Shown here: positions 46,591 through 56,158 of the stretch, one piece after another
Layout: each line of letters opens with the position of its first letter
Numbering within the stretch: position 1 is the stretch's first letter
DNA from: an uncultured Schlesneria sp.
Lineage (GTDB): Bacteria > Planctomycetota > Planctomycetia > Planctomycetales > Planctomycetaceae
NCBI GenBank assembly: GCA_903871875.1
Contig: CAIQIR010000057.1
Location: forward strand, 114,997 to 178,996
Direction: 5' to 3'
Length of the DNA stretch: 64,000 bases
Translations under genes and position numbers: made by a program
Notes under the pieces: model-generated
The model's input: the letters and a program-made list of their open reading frames with translations, nothing else
The model's database searches: none
What the model was told of the DNA's origin: nothing

Positions 46591-48948
46591 CTACGTTGTC
46601 AGGACGATCTTTCCTGCAGCGTGTTGACCGTAACTAAGCTGCAGCGCCGTTTTGGCCTGCGCAAGCGGAAGAACCGCCTGCACGAGAGGGCGAAGTTTGC
46701 CGTCGTCGATGATCTTTCCGATGTCGGCGAGGCGTCGGCCGTCGGGCTTGACGCCGATCATCGTAACACGCACGCCGTTCTGCCGGGCGAGGTCTTGTCG
46801 TGGCTCCTCCCTCAGCGCCACGAGAATTCCGCCTTTCTTGAGCACGCCGAACGATCGCCGCTGCGAATCACCACCGATGGGGTCGAGCACGACGTCCACG
46901 TCACGAACGTGATCTTCAAAGCGGGTCGCCTTGTAGTCGATCGCTTCATCGCAACCGAGTTTTCGGATCAGTTCAATGTGTTCCGCGCCGGATGCGGTGC
47001 CGAACACTCGGGCGCCCTGCGCCTTTGCAAGTTGCACCGCCATCGACCCGACTCCGCCGGCCGCCGCGTGGATCAGCACCGTCTGTCCCGCTCGCAGTTC
47101 CGCAGCGTCAAACAGCGCCTGGTGCGCCGTCATCGCACCGATGGGCACGGCCGCGGCGTGGGGAAAATCGAGTGTCCTGGGCTTGATTGCGAAAGCATTC
47201 TCATCTCCCACGGCAAACTCGGCATCCGCGCCGTCGCTGGCGAGATCGATCATCCCGAAGACTTCATCTCCGGGCTTGAGCCATGTCACATCCGCACCCA
47301 GCTTCTCGACAATTCCAGCCAGTTCCCAGCCCAGCGTCAGGGGCAGGCGATGGTCTATCCATGAGCGGGCCTTGCCCTCGGCGACCATCCAGTCCAGCGG
47401 GTTCACGCCAGTGGCTTTCACGCGGACCAAAACCTGTCCTCGTCCCGGTTCGGGTCGGGGGGCCTGCCCGATTTTGACACCGGTCGGATCGCCATAGGAG
47501 TGGATTCGCACCGCCAGCATGGTGGCCGTCCGATGCTGATGCGGTCGTTCGCATCGCTTGGCGCCCTCGGACACCTCCGGCGGCACCATGTCTTCCCAGG
47601 CGAGATCGCTGTCGCGGATTTTCTGGAGCACGTCGCGCGAGAAAATCGGTAAGTACTTGTCGGTGAAGTTACTCAATTGTTCGATACGACCGCGTTCCAC
47701 CAGGTATTCGTAGAGCTTGCGCAGGTCGGGAGCCACTTCGAGATTCTGTACGGCGGTCAGATCGCCGGTGGCGGGATCCAGCAGCGGATAGATGTACAGC
47801 TTCAAATCGTTCTTAAACAACCGCCCGAACGATTCCAGGATGCCCCCTTCCAGATGTGTGTACCATTTCTCGTCGAACAAGTCGCGGAGGCTGGCGGCGC
47901 CCATCGTAATGCCGATTCTCTTCTTCGTATAGCGCGACAGGTACGCTGCCAGTCGGTAGTATTCGAAGTAATTCGAGATCATGACGGTCATGCCCACGGC
48001 GGCCAACAGGTCAATTCGCGCCAAAAAATCGCGGTAATCCAGCAGGCCGCCGTTCAGCAGGTTGTTCATCGTGATTTCGGTGAGTTGGACCACGTCCTCA
48101 CCACGCACTCCTGGTTCCTGAGAGAATTTTTCGTAACCACTGCGAAGCATGTCGACGTTGACGTGCGTGACCGGCCGAAAGCTGCCGCGTTCCACGAGGA
48201 TGGCTTTTTTGTAGAGCACTTCCGACGGCTGCAGCATCGTGCCGTCCGCGGCGAACATGGCCGCATTGCTCAAGCCCAGCTGCACCAGCTTCAGACTCAT
48301 CACGCGATTGTCGACGTGTCGAAAGGCGATCCCCGAAAACTCGATCATGTCGATTTCGAGCCGCTGGATGCTGAGATTATCCAGGAGCGATTCCAGCAGT
48401 TGCTCTGGCTCGTGATGCAGAAAGCACACGCCGTACAACAGATTGACACCAACGACACCCAGCGCCTCCTGCTGCAGCGAGTTGTCTGAATCGAGCATGC
48501 GGACGTGGATGATCAACTGGCTCTCTTGGTCGCGCGGATGAGTTTGAAAGCGAATCCCCATCCAGCCGTGACACTCGTTGGTCCCCTGGAAGTTCCGCGC
48601 CGAGACCGTATCGGCAAACGCAAAGAACGCCGTCGTGTCGCCGCGAGCTTCCCGGAGTTGCGAGACCGTCTGTTCGTACTCGTGGTCCAGCATGCTTTGC
48701 AGCCGCTGCTGGCAAACATACCGTTTGCACTTGCCGTAATAGGTATCGCTGACGGTCATGTCGTAGGCGGAGATGCTTTTGGCAATGGTCCCCGACGCAC
48801 CACCGACTCGGAAGAACCAGCGCACCACTTCCTGCCCGGCTCCGATCTCGGCGAACGTCCCATATCGACGCTGGTCGAGATTGATTCGCAGAGCTTTGTC
48901 GTGAGTGATCAGGATTCCCGAAGGACGTTCCAGTGCGAATGTCGCCAT
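46591..48948 (-). CDS. fusion: conserved unknown domain (NMNAT-like annotation) + MDR quinone oxidoreductase
   Basis: 785 residues. The first ~460 residues (MATFALERPSGILITHDKAL through PIFSRDVLQKIRDSDLAWEDMVPPEV) belong to a conserved bacterial family often labelled nicotinate/nicotinamide-nucleotide adenylyltransferase; I see no nucleotidyltransferase HxGH motif, so I treat the label as unproven. From Met477 a complete medium-chain dehydrogenase/reductase follows: VLVRVKATGVNPLDW, LGWELAGIV, and Rossmann motif HAAAGGVGSMAVQLAKAQGA. It lacks the structural-zinc Cys cluster, as in quinone oxidoreductases. The ATG at 48948 has GGAG upstream. It lies 39 bases downstream of the response regulator, probably one operon. 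Confidence 0.75.
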   Translation of the reverse strand: MATFALERPSGILITHDKALRINLDQRRYGTFAEIGAGQEVVRWFFRVGGASGTIAKSISAYDMTVSDTYYGKCKRYVCQQRLQSMLDHEYEQTVSQLREARGDTTAFFAFADTVSARNFQGTNECHGWMGIRFQTHPRDQESQLIIHVRMLDSDNSLQQEALGVVGVNLLYGVCFLHHEPEQLLESLLDNLSIQRLEIDMIEFSGIAFRHVDNRVMSLKLVQLGLSNAAMFAADGTMLQPSEVLYKKAILVERGSFRPVTHVNVDMLRSGYEKFSQEPGVRGEDVVQLTEITMNNLLNGGLLDYRDFLARIDLLAAVGMTVMISNYFEYYRLAAYLSRYTKKRIGITMGAASLRDLFDEKWYTHLEGGILESFGRLFKNDLKLYIYPLLDPATGDLTAVQNLEVAPDLRKLYEYLVERGRIEQLSNFTDKYLPIFSRDVLQKIRDSDLAWEDMVPPEVSEGAKRCERPHQHRTATMLAVRIHSYGDPTGVKIGQAPRPEPGRGQVLVRVKATGVNPLDWMVAEGKARSWIDHRLPLTLGWELAGIVEKLGADVTWLKPGDEVFGMIDLASDGADAEFAVGDENAFAIKPRTLDFPHAAAVPIGAMTAHQALFDAAELRAGQTVLIHAAAGGVGSMAVQLAKAQGARVFGTASGAEHIELIRKLGCDEAIDYKATRFEDHVRDVDVVLDPIGGDSQRRSFGVLKKGGILVALREEPRQDLARQNGVRVTMIGVKPDGRRLADIGKIIDDGKLRPLVQAVLPLAQAKTALQLSYGQHAAGKIVLTT

Positions 48949-48987
48949 CAAGTTCTCCACTGCCAGCGACCGAGAAGAAAATCAAGT

Positions 48988-49440
48988 TCACGATTCCGAG
49001 GGGGTCACCGCGGAATTCAACGCGGCCTGAGCTGCCCGCAGCGCCTGATTTTGCTGCTTCAGCGCTTGTTCGAGTTTGATGATCCGCTCGCCTGCGCGGA
49101 CGCGGACGTGCAGTTCATTGCGGTCAAATGGCTTGCTGACGAAATCATCGGCGCCCGCTTCCATCCCTTGCACCAAGTCTTCCTTGTGCGACATCGCCGT
49201 GAGCAAAATGGTGTAAACATAGTTGGGCTTCGAGCATGCGCGGATCCGTCGAATCAGTTCAGGACCGTCCAGTCCCGGCATCATCCAATCGCTGATGACG
49301 AGTGGAAAATCGCCCTCTTCGAACACCCGCCAGGCCTCCGTGCCGTCTGACGCCAACGTCACATCATAGCCCCATTTCTGCAGATCACTCTGCAAGAGTC
49401 GCCGAGAAACGGGATCGTCATCTGCAATCAGAACCTTCAT
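48988..49440 (-). CDS. response regulator, receiver domain only
   Basis: 150 residues. Receiver domain with acidic pocket IADDD (residues 5-9), phospho-acceptor Asp in VISDWMMPG (about residue 51), Thr in LLTAMS and Lys in VSKPF. A C-terminal coiled coil (EQALKQQNQALRAAQAALN) replaces a DNA-binding domain, so it acts by protein contacts. AGGAGGGAG lies directly upstream of the ATG. First gene of an operon with the fusion protein, which may be its output. The cognate kinase is not in the window. Confidence 0.9.
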   Translation of the reverse strand: MKVLIADDDPVSRRLLQSDLQKWGYDVTLASDGTEAWRVFEEGDFPLVISDWMMPGLDGPELIRRIRACSKPNYVYTILLTAMSHKEDLVQGMEAGADDFVSKPFDRNELHVRVRAGERIIKLEQALKQQNQALRAAQAALNSAVTPSES

Positions 49441-49805
49441 AAACTCCCTCCTCAGAAGACTTCCTCATGGCGTACCGCGACGGGATCTCACGCCACCGCG
49501 TGTCACCGGATCAGCCCTCCTGTCAGGATAACGCAGTCCACGCTCGCGCCCAACAAGCGAGTCTGTCGGAATCACGTTTTTTTCAAATCGGAGTCGGTCC
49601 ATGTTGTAGCATGGGATGGAATCGTTCGGTGGTGCTGGTTGGACGCATCGGGTCGAAGTCATCGAAGCCGAGCCGCGCGACTTCTCACAACTTAGCGCCA
49701 GCCGTAGCATAAAATGAGCACGAACCGGTGCAGCGAGCTGAGCATGATGTTTTGACCGTTTCCATCATGCATTTCATTTTTAAATAAACAGAATTAGTCT
49801 GACAG
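49441..49805. promoter_or_regulatory. divergent intergenic region with hairpin
   Basis: 365 bases between the divergent response regulator and EEP-family genes. Inside it, GCATGATG (49742-49749) and CATCATGC (49763-49770) form a perfect 8-bp inverted repeat with a 13-base loop, followed by an A/T-rich stretch ahead of the start at 49806. It could be an operator or a terminator-like hairpin. Confidence 0.5.
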
Positions 49806-50864
49806 ATGGCCACCGAACCACAGAATACTCCGCCTGAGACGACCGTGTCCGCTCCGAAACGGAAGTTCCCTCTCATTCTGAGGATCCTGAGTCTGTTCGG
49901 AATGATCGCCGTGGCGGCAACGGGATTAGGTCTGTTTTGCGACTCGTTCTGGATCGCAGATCTGGCGGCTCAATTGCGAGTGCAATATGTCCTGTTGCTG
50001 ATCCCTGCATTCGTTCCCTGGGGCATTCGACGCAGTTATTGGAGGATCGTATTGGCCGCTGCGGCGTTGATTCTGAATCTCTGGCCCATGGTGCCGTATT
50101 TCATCGCGAAACCTGTTGTTGCCAATAAATCAGATTTCTCGGTGTCCGATGATCGAAAAACGCTTCGACTCTTGATCTTCAATGTGCTGCGAACCAACAC
50201 CGAAATTGAAACCACGCTGGAAGAAACGCTACGTGCGGAAGCAGATTTCGTCTATCTCATGGAAGTGGCACCGATCTGGCAAGCGAAGTTGGAGACTCTC
50301 AAGGATCGATACCCCTTCCAAAAGTTGATTTGCCGAGACGATTACACGGGCGTGGCCTTTCTCTCGCGACATCCTTGGGAATCTCTGGAAATTGTGGATA
50401 CCGATGACGCAAACCCGCCGCTCGATTTGCAATTTCCTGCATTGTCTGGGCAATCGACTGGATTTCGGTTGATCGTGACGCATCCCCTTCCACCGTTGGG
50501 CTCCGATTTGACCGAGGCGCGCGATCGTCAATTAATCACGCTCGCTCGACGGCTATCACCCAATGAGCCGTGTCTGATGACGGGGGACTTCAACCTCACT
50601 CCGTGGTCGAGTCGGTTTGCGAAGATTCTGGCTGCGGGACAATTGCGAGACGCCTTTTTGGGCTTCGGGATTCAACCAACCCTCACGCCATTCCCCACGT
50701 TGATCGGTGGCCTCAAAGTGGATCACGTACTCGTCAACAAGGCCGTGTCGATCCACAATGTTCGCATCGGAACCAGCCGATATTCTGATCATGCGCCGGT
50801 ATTGGTGGAGTTCGAAATTGCTGGCGGAACAGAGAAATACAATCGATCCAAAGTGAAGTTTTGA
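49806..50864 (+). CDS. membrane-anchored endonuclease/exonuclease/phosphatase family protein
   Basis: 352 residues. Three N-terminal hydrophobic segments (about residues 24-45, 57-72, 77-100) anchor an EEP domain outside the cytoplasm. Catalytic blocks are present: RLLIFNVLRTN (Asn), VYLMEV (Glu), MTGDFNLTPWS (Asp/Asn) and YSDHAPVLVEF (Asp-His). Members hydrolyse phosphodiesters in nucleic acids or phospholipid/inositol phosphates; the substrate is unknown. The gene is separated by 209 bases from the true start of the next gene. Confidence 0.85.
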   Translation: MATEPQNTPPETTVSAPKRKFPLILRILSLFGMIAVAATGLGLFCDSFWIADLAAQLRVQYVLLLIPAFVPWGIRRSYWRIVLAAAALILNLWPMVPYFIAKPVVANKSDFSVSDDRKTLRLLIFNVLRTNTEIETTLEETLRAEADFVYLMEVAPIWQAKLETLKDRYPFQKLICRDDYTGVAFLSRHPWESLEIVDTDDANPPLDLQFPALSGQSTGFRLIVTHPLPPLGSDLTEARDRQLITLARRLSPNEPCLMTGDFNLTPWSSRFAKILAAGQLRDAFLGFGIQPTLTPFPTLIGGLKVDHVLVNKAVSIHNVRIGTSRYSDHAPVLVEFEIAGGTEKYNRSKVKF

Positions 50865-51073
50865 AGACAGTGGGTGAGCCGCTTAGCAATTACGTCGTTG
50901 GCAATCCGGAAACGGCTTCGAAATTGCATTTGAGGTCCAGGACGAATGAGACCGCGGTCTTGGGAGTAGAACTGCAATCTTCCAGGCGATCCTACTGCTT
51001 CCACCGTCGCGACGATAACCTGACCGACGGCGTCAAAAATGGCATCGCTGAAATTCCTTCCCAGGCCGTCTCC

Positions 51074-54052
51074 ATGAAACAGATCGCTTGCCGTCTCTTA
51101 TTGGCGATGGTGTCGTTGACCTTGGTGGCGCCGATGCGATTTCCCACCGACGAGGCCGTGGCGCAATCGCCTTTACCAGTGAAAACCGTCGACGACAAAA
51201 TTGCCGACGAAGCGTCCGAATTCCGCAAAATGATCGTCACCGCTCGAGACGAGCATGGCGATCCGCTACCAGGCACAAAAATCAAAGTGATGGTTCTGCA
51301 AACCGCCGGCAAGAAGACGATGCCGCAAACGCAGGATTACTTCACGGGCGGCGATGGCCGCGCAGAAGTGAAGTTACCCCAAGACTTCTTCTACATGCGA
51401 GTATTAGCATACCGCTCGAAGTATGTCGCGATGTCCGCGACGTTCGATCACGAAACGGACGGTCTCAACAAGGGCTCCAAAGACATTGCCGCGAAGGTTC
51501 CCACCACGTTTGATTTCGTGTTGAAACCGGGAATCAAACTGGGTGGCACGGTGATCGATGAAACGGGACAGCCGATTCCCGGTGTCAAGGTTCGAGTCTC
51601 ATCATCGTCAGTCGGACTGGGCGAAGCAACGCCGTTGCCCTCGACCAATCCCAAACCGATGCCAGACGACCCGTACGGAGCGGTGGTGACGAACCCGGAT
51701 GGTCATTGGGACATTGACGAACTGCGCGAACGAACACCCGAAATCGAATATCATCTGCAATTGCAGCACGACGACTACATCAGCGATACCAATTTCGGTG
51801 GCTTGCAACGCGAGCAGGGCGTGACCACCGAGACACTGGTGACCGGCAATTCGAAAATCGTCATGAAAACCGGTCCGCGGATTACGGGGACGGTCGTGGA
51901 CTCGGCAGGCCAACCGGTGACCAAAGGAGTCGTGATCTGGCACATTGGTACTTTTGGTTCGCCAGAGTTTGAGGCACGTCTGAACGATCAGGGAGAATTT
52001 CGTTCAAAGGTACTCAAAAGTGGGGATTATCAAGTCACGATTGCCGCTCCGGGATTCACGCCCGAAAGTCGCGTGGTGCAAATCGTTGACCGTCTGGAAA
52101 AGGCAGACTTCGTGTTGCAACCCGGCAAGCGGATTGCCATCCGAATTCAGGACGCGGAAGGCCACCCATTGCCCGGAGCACTTGTTCGAATCGACAGTTG
52201 GCGTCGCATTGGCGCACTTCGCAACGCTCGGACGGACCTGGACATCCCGTCGCGGTCCAATGACGACGGCGTCTATGTTTGGGATTGGGCTCCCACTGAC
52301 GCTGTGACTTATCGGATCTCGGTAAAACAGGATCGGGGCGATCTGTTCGAAGTCGCATCGCTGGTGGCCCAAGTCGCCGAACATGTCGTCACACTGCGGC
52401 CGCCGCTCACCTTCTCGGGGACTGTCACAGATGCCGTCACCGGCAATCCGGTCGAAGAATTTGTCGCGATACCGGTCAGGGTGACTCAACCGAAATGGCT
52501 TTGGACCAGCTATCGTCAAGCGAAAACCAGTCGCACGGGTCATTATGAGATCCATTATTTCCCCGATTCGCAGGACGGACTTCGGTTTCACATCCGCGTG
52601 GAAGCGAAGGGATACCGCACCGCCATCAGCGAAAAATCGTATGCTCGCGCCGATGGGTCAGTCACGCTGGATTTTGCGATGCAGCCTGCTGCGGCGGCGG
52701 CCGGACGAGTGATCAACTCGGCCGGCGAACTGGTCGTTGGCGCATTCGTGATCCAGGCAACTCCCACGGTGAAGCCAATGATGCCGAATGGCACGATCAG
52801 CGAGCCGGAAAGTTCTGTCGTGTTGACGACGGACGAGTACGGTCGGTTTCGAATTGCCGCCTCGTTCGAACCCGCACGGATCCGTGTGATCCACCCCGAG
52901 GGATTTGCAGAAGTGGTCCGGCAAATCGATGAAAGGCCCGGCACGCTGACGTTGCAACCATGGGCGAAAGTCTCGGGAACGTTGCTGCAGAACGGTGTGC
53001 CAGTTCCCAATCAGTCGATTCAGTTCAATCCAATCATCCACTACGGAACCGACGACCTTCAATTTCAAGATTTCTACGCCGCCAGAACAGACGCGAAGGG
53101 CCACTTCGAATTCGAACGATTGCCGCCGACGGTGGGCTTCGTCACTTCGCCTATCGGACTAGACTCGCCGCTGTTGTCCCTCAGGCCCGGAGAGAACCGC
53201 ACGGTGTCACTCGGCGGAGTCGGGGTCTCGGTCACCGGCAAAGTCGTGACGACGAGAGTCAGTGATGTGGAATCGACTCGGCAGTCGTCATTGTGTTATT
53301 TGATCCGGCGAGGTCCGGGCAGCCTGCCGCCCGCCGATTCTCCGCTGATCGAATTTGATCTCACGAAACGCCTTCGTCCTTCCTGCGCACGAGATGATTC
53401 TTTCGACAGCTGGTTGGCGACAAAAGACGCCTATTTCTTGCTGCTTTCACCCGACGGAGATTTTCACGTCAGCAGTGTTCCGGCCGGTGAATACGATCTG
53501 TTGTTGGAAATGATCGAACAGTCCGCAGGAGGTCTTGCCGAGACGATCGGCCGACGAATCGTGCCGATTGTCGTGACGGACTCGGACCTCACAGCCGGTA
53601 CGAAGGACGCAGGTCGCCTCGAAGTCGACTGTCGCGTCGGCCCGCGCGTGGGGCAGAGCATGCAGAACAATCGATTCGTCGACACCGACGGGCGCGAGAG
53701 AAGTATCGATGACCTGCGCGGGCATTATGTGCTGCTGCATGTTTGGGCCAGTTCGTGCTCAACGTGCGTCGAAGTCCTGCCGGAAATCCAATCGACGAGA
53801 CAACGATCGATGGACAAACGCATCCGGTTCATCGGCTGGAATATCGATGAGAACCCGGATCTCGCGAAGTCGATCGTCTTAAAGAATAAGTGGGACTGGC
53901 CGCAGACTTATCTGGGCGGGAACTCTGATCAAGTGAAGCAACTGGCCATCAGCCATGTTCCCGCGTACTACCTGATCAATCATGACGGCTTGCTGGTCGC
54001 TGCGACAGAATCATGGTCGACGATGGCAAAGAAGATTGACGAACTGAAATAG
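51074..54052 (+). CDS. secreted protein with carboxypeptidase-regulatory-like repeats and thioredoxin domain
   Basis: 992 residues from ATG at 51074, which starts a signal peptide (MKQIACRLLLAMVSLTLVAP). Several beta-sandwich carboxypeptidase-regulatory-like modules follow, each with the GxVxDxxGxPxxG style (GGTVIDETGQPIPGVKV, GTVVDSAGQPVTKGVV, GTVTDAVTGNPVEE, GRVINSAGELVVGA). The C-terminus is a TlpA/thioredoxin-like domain with the redox motif WASSCSTC near residue 900. Such proteins occur widely in planctomycetes; they may bind envelope partners and reduce disulfides. The frame is open upstream to 50861 but without signal peptide support. Confidence 0.85.
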   Translation: MKQIACRLLLAMVSLTLVAPMRFPTDEAVAQSPLPVKTVDDKIADEASEFRKMIVTARDEHGDPLPGTKIKVMVLQTAGKKTMPQTQDYFTGGDGRAEVKLPQDFFYMRVLAYRSKYVAMSATFDHETDGLNKGSKDIAAKVPTTFDFVLKPGIKLGGTVIDETGQPIPGVKVRVSSSSVGLGEATPLPSTNPKPMPDDPYGAVVTNPDGHWDIDELRERTPEIEYHLQLQHDDYISDTNFGGLQREQGVTTETLVTGNSKIVMKTGPRITGTVVDSAGQPVTKGVVIWHIGTFGSPEFEARLNDQGEFRSKVLKSGDYQVTIAAPGFTPESRVVQIVDRLEKADFVLQPGKRIAIRIQDAEGHPLPGALVRIDSWRRIGALRNARTDLDIPSRSNDDGVYVWDWAPTDAVTYRISVKQDRGDLFEVASLVAQVAEHVVTLRPPLTFSGTVTDAVTGNPVEEFVAIPVRVTQPKWLWTSYRQAKTSRTGHYEIHYFPDSQDGLRFHIRVEAKGYRTAISEKSYARADGSVTLDFAMQPAAAAAGRVINSAGELVVGAFVIQATPTVKPMMPNGTISEPESSVVLTTDEYGRFRIAASFEPARIRVIHPEGFAEVVRQIDERPGTLTLQPWAKVSGTLLQNGVPVPNQSIQFNPIIHYGTDDLQFQDFYAARTDAKGHFEFERLPPTVGFVTSPIGLDSPLLSLRPGENRTVSLGGVGVSVTGKVVTTRVSDVESTRQSSLCYLIRRGPGSLPPADSPLIEFDLTKRLRPSCARDDSFDSWLATKDAYFLLLSPDGDFHVSSVPAGEYDLLLEMIEQSAGGLAETIGRRIVPIVVTDSDLTAGTKDAGRLEVDCRVGPRVGQSMQNNRFVDTDGRERSIDDLRGHYVLLHVWASSCSTCVEVLPEIQSTRQRSMDKRIRFIGWNIDENPDLAKSIVLKNKWDWPQTYLGGNSDQVKQLAISHVPAYYLINHDGLLVAATESWSTMAKKIDELK

Positions 54053-54182
54053 GCATCCAACCGCAGAACAGGGCCATTCACTGCAAGAAGACGAAGGCGA
54101 AGAAGAAGGCGATAAGCCCCAATGCGCTTGATTCAGAGAATCCCAAGTTCGGCGATAAAACACGATCGGACATCCACGTACC

Positions 54183-54464
54183 ATGACTGAATACATCATG
54201 ATCAACCACGGTGTCGGCACCCCTGAAAACTGGGATCCGTATTTCAAGATGCTCTGCGATAACAATCATATGATTGGCGGATCCGCGGTGGATCATGGCA
54301 TCTCCGTCAAAGATTCTGCGTTCTCGAACGCGTTGACAACAACGATGACGGGATATCTTCTCATTCAGGCAGAGTCCTTGGAGAAGGCCAAGGAGATCAT
54401 GGCACTTAGCCCTGTTCACAAAGCCGGAGGGACTGTTGAACTTTTTACACTCGTCAAATCGTAA
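54183..54464 (+). CDS. YCII-like protein
   Basis: 93 residues with the ferredoxin-like YCII-related fold, shown by FKMLCDNNHMIGGSAVDHG, TGYLLIQAESLEKAKEIMALSPV and HKAGGTVELFTLV. Members are small proteins of uncertain function, sometimes fused to enzymes. It sits alone, 130 bases after the thioredoxin-fusion gene. The Shine-Dalgarno is weak. Confidence 0.75.
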   Translation: MTEYIMINHGVGTPENWDPYFKMLCDNNHMIGGSAVDHGISVKDSAFSNALTTTMTGYLLIQAESLEKAKEIMALSPVHKAGGTVELFTLVKS

Positions 54465-54606
54465 CATGCCGAACATGGCGCTGCAGAGAACCGCTGCACG
54501 CCGCTGAGTTGCGATGGGGCTCAATCGCGACCCGTTCCGTCACACATCCTGTCGCTTCGCTTCGGGCTGAATAGCTGCCGTGTGAGAGTTGACTGCTCTG
54601 ACCGTC

Positions 54607-55860
54607 CTATCGAATAATCTTCACGGCAGGTACCGCTTCGATGAAAGGCTTTAGCCCCTCCGCCGTCACCTTGGTGCCGGTAAGATCGAGCTGAGTCAAT
54701 TTCTTCAGGTCGGTCAGCTCCAGGATGCCGGTGTCCGACACATCCAATTTCGAAAGGTTGAGCTCCTGCAAGTTCTTCAGTCCTTTCAGTTCCTGCAGTC
54801 CGGCATCCGTGATGCTGGTACCACCCAGGTTCAGTATCGTCAGATTCGACATCTTCCCGAGACTTGCGGCACCGGCATCCGTGATGCCAGTGCAACTAAT
54901 CAGATTGAGTGACTTCAATCGTTCTAGTTTCGTCAATGCCTGCAGCAGATCGTCCGTGATTTTCGTCGCCCCCAGGTGCAGGTCCCCCAGTTGTTTCAGT
55001 TCGATCAGCGACTTCGCACAATCGTCGGTCAGCTGATCGCAACCGTACAGATTGAGCGACTGTAAGCTGCGTAACTTGGCAACTTCTTGTACCCCGGCAT
55101 CCGTCATCGCCGTTTGCCCTAGTACGAGTCCCGTTAGTCGTGGCAGGCCATTAAGCTCTTTCATTCCGGCATCCGAAATTCTTGTGGCGAACAAGTTCAA
55201 AGCCGTCAAGTTTTTCAGCTGCCCGACATGTTTGAGCCCCTCGTCCGTGATCGGAACCGTGACGAGGAACAGACTCGTCAGGCTCTTGAGCGTCTTCAAT
55301 TCCACGAGGCCGTCGTCGGTGATCTGATTGCTACGCACGTCGAGCATCACAAGACTGTCGAGCCCTTTCAGTTCACCCAGACCCGCATCTGTGATCTTGT
55401 TGGCAAATAAGGTCAAGGTCTCCAGTTTCTTGAACGACCTGAGCAAGTGAATGTCCCCGTCCCCGAAATTGCTGCGGGGGGGAACTGTGACACCGGTGAC
55501 AGGCTTATCCTTTTCCTTCGAACCATTTTGACGCCGAATTCGGCCGCCGAGCTGTTCGACCTCTTCAATCGCCTTCGATTCGACGACACGTCGCGACGAA
55601 TAGATCGACCGATCATCATTATGCGGGAAGAAAGGACTCACGGAAGCGAGTGGCTGCGAATCAGAAAAGCAGAACTCACTGCCCTGCAGAAGAGCGTTTG
55701 ACGCGAGTGCCTTGACGTGGTGCGAACTTTTCCTGGCCCTGGCCGGGTCGAGCGGTCCGCGAAACGGCAGCAGCTCAACGCCGCCGGAATCCAAGCAGGA
55801 AAGAATCCGCAACACCCTGCGACACCTCAAGTTCCCAACTGCTGAGTAGGCCTTCAACAA
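54607..55860 (-). CDS. leucine-rich repeat protein
   Basis: 417 codons, about eleven LRR units of 23-24 residues (pattern ITDAGL.EL..L..L..L.L), from about residue 140 to the end. Repeats mediate protein binding. The first ~100 residues are compositionally odd (many Ser/Phe, no signal peptide), so the real start may be further in, or the gene may have lost its original 5' end. VESKAIEEVEQLGGRI marks the usual beginning of planctomycete LRR proteins, near residue 92. The exact start is uncertain. Confidence 0.75.
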   Translation of the reverse strand: MLKAYSAVGNLRCRRVLRILSCLDSGGVELLPFRGPLDPARARKSSHHVKALASNALLQGSEFCFSDSQPLASVSPFFPHNDDRSIYSSRRVVESKAIEEVEQLGGRIRRQNGSKEKDKPVTGVTVPPRSNFGDGDIHLLRSFKKLETLTLFANKITDAGLGELKGLDSLVMLDVRSNQITDDGLVELKTLKSLTSLFLVTVPITDEGLKHVGQLKNLTALNLFATRISDAGMKELNGLPRLTGLVLGQTAMTDAGVQEVAKLRSLQSLNLYGCDQLTDDCAKSLIELKQLGDLHLGATKITDDLLQALTKLERLKSLNLISCTGITDAGAASLGKMSNLTILNLGGTSITDAGLQELKGLKNLQELNLSKLDVSDTGILELTDLKKLTQLDLTGTKVTAEGLKPFIEAVPAVKIIR

Positions 55861-56158
55861 ACATAGGTACGTTTGTCCACTCAGTAAATTTGGGCAGACA
55901 TGGTGATTGACGGAGGGCAGCCTCGATCGTTAGTGTCTTAACCTCATTCACTATTCAATTGCTTCATATTGCATCGCTGTTCCGCCAACGTTTTGCTACG
56001 GCGTGATCTTTGGGCCTCGCTCACGGTGGATTTGTTTTTATCGAAGACGACTCGTTCGAATCGCCACAATTCTGTTTGGATTTCAGGAATTCCCCGCTGG
56101 TGGGGATGATCAATCAACTTGTCGCTCGGGCCCGACGATTCACAAGGGAAATGATCGT

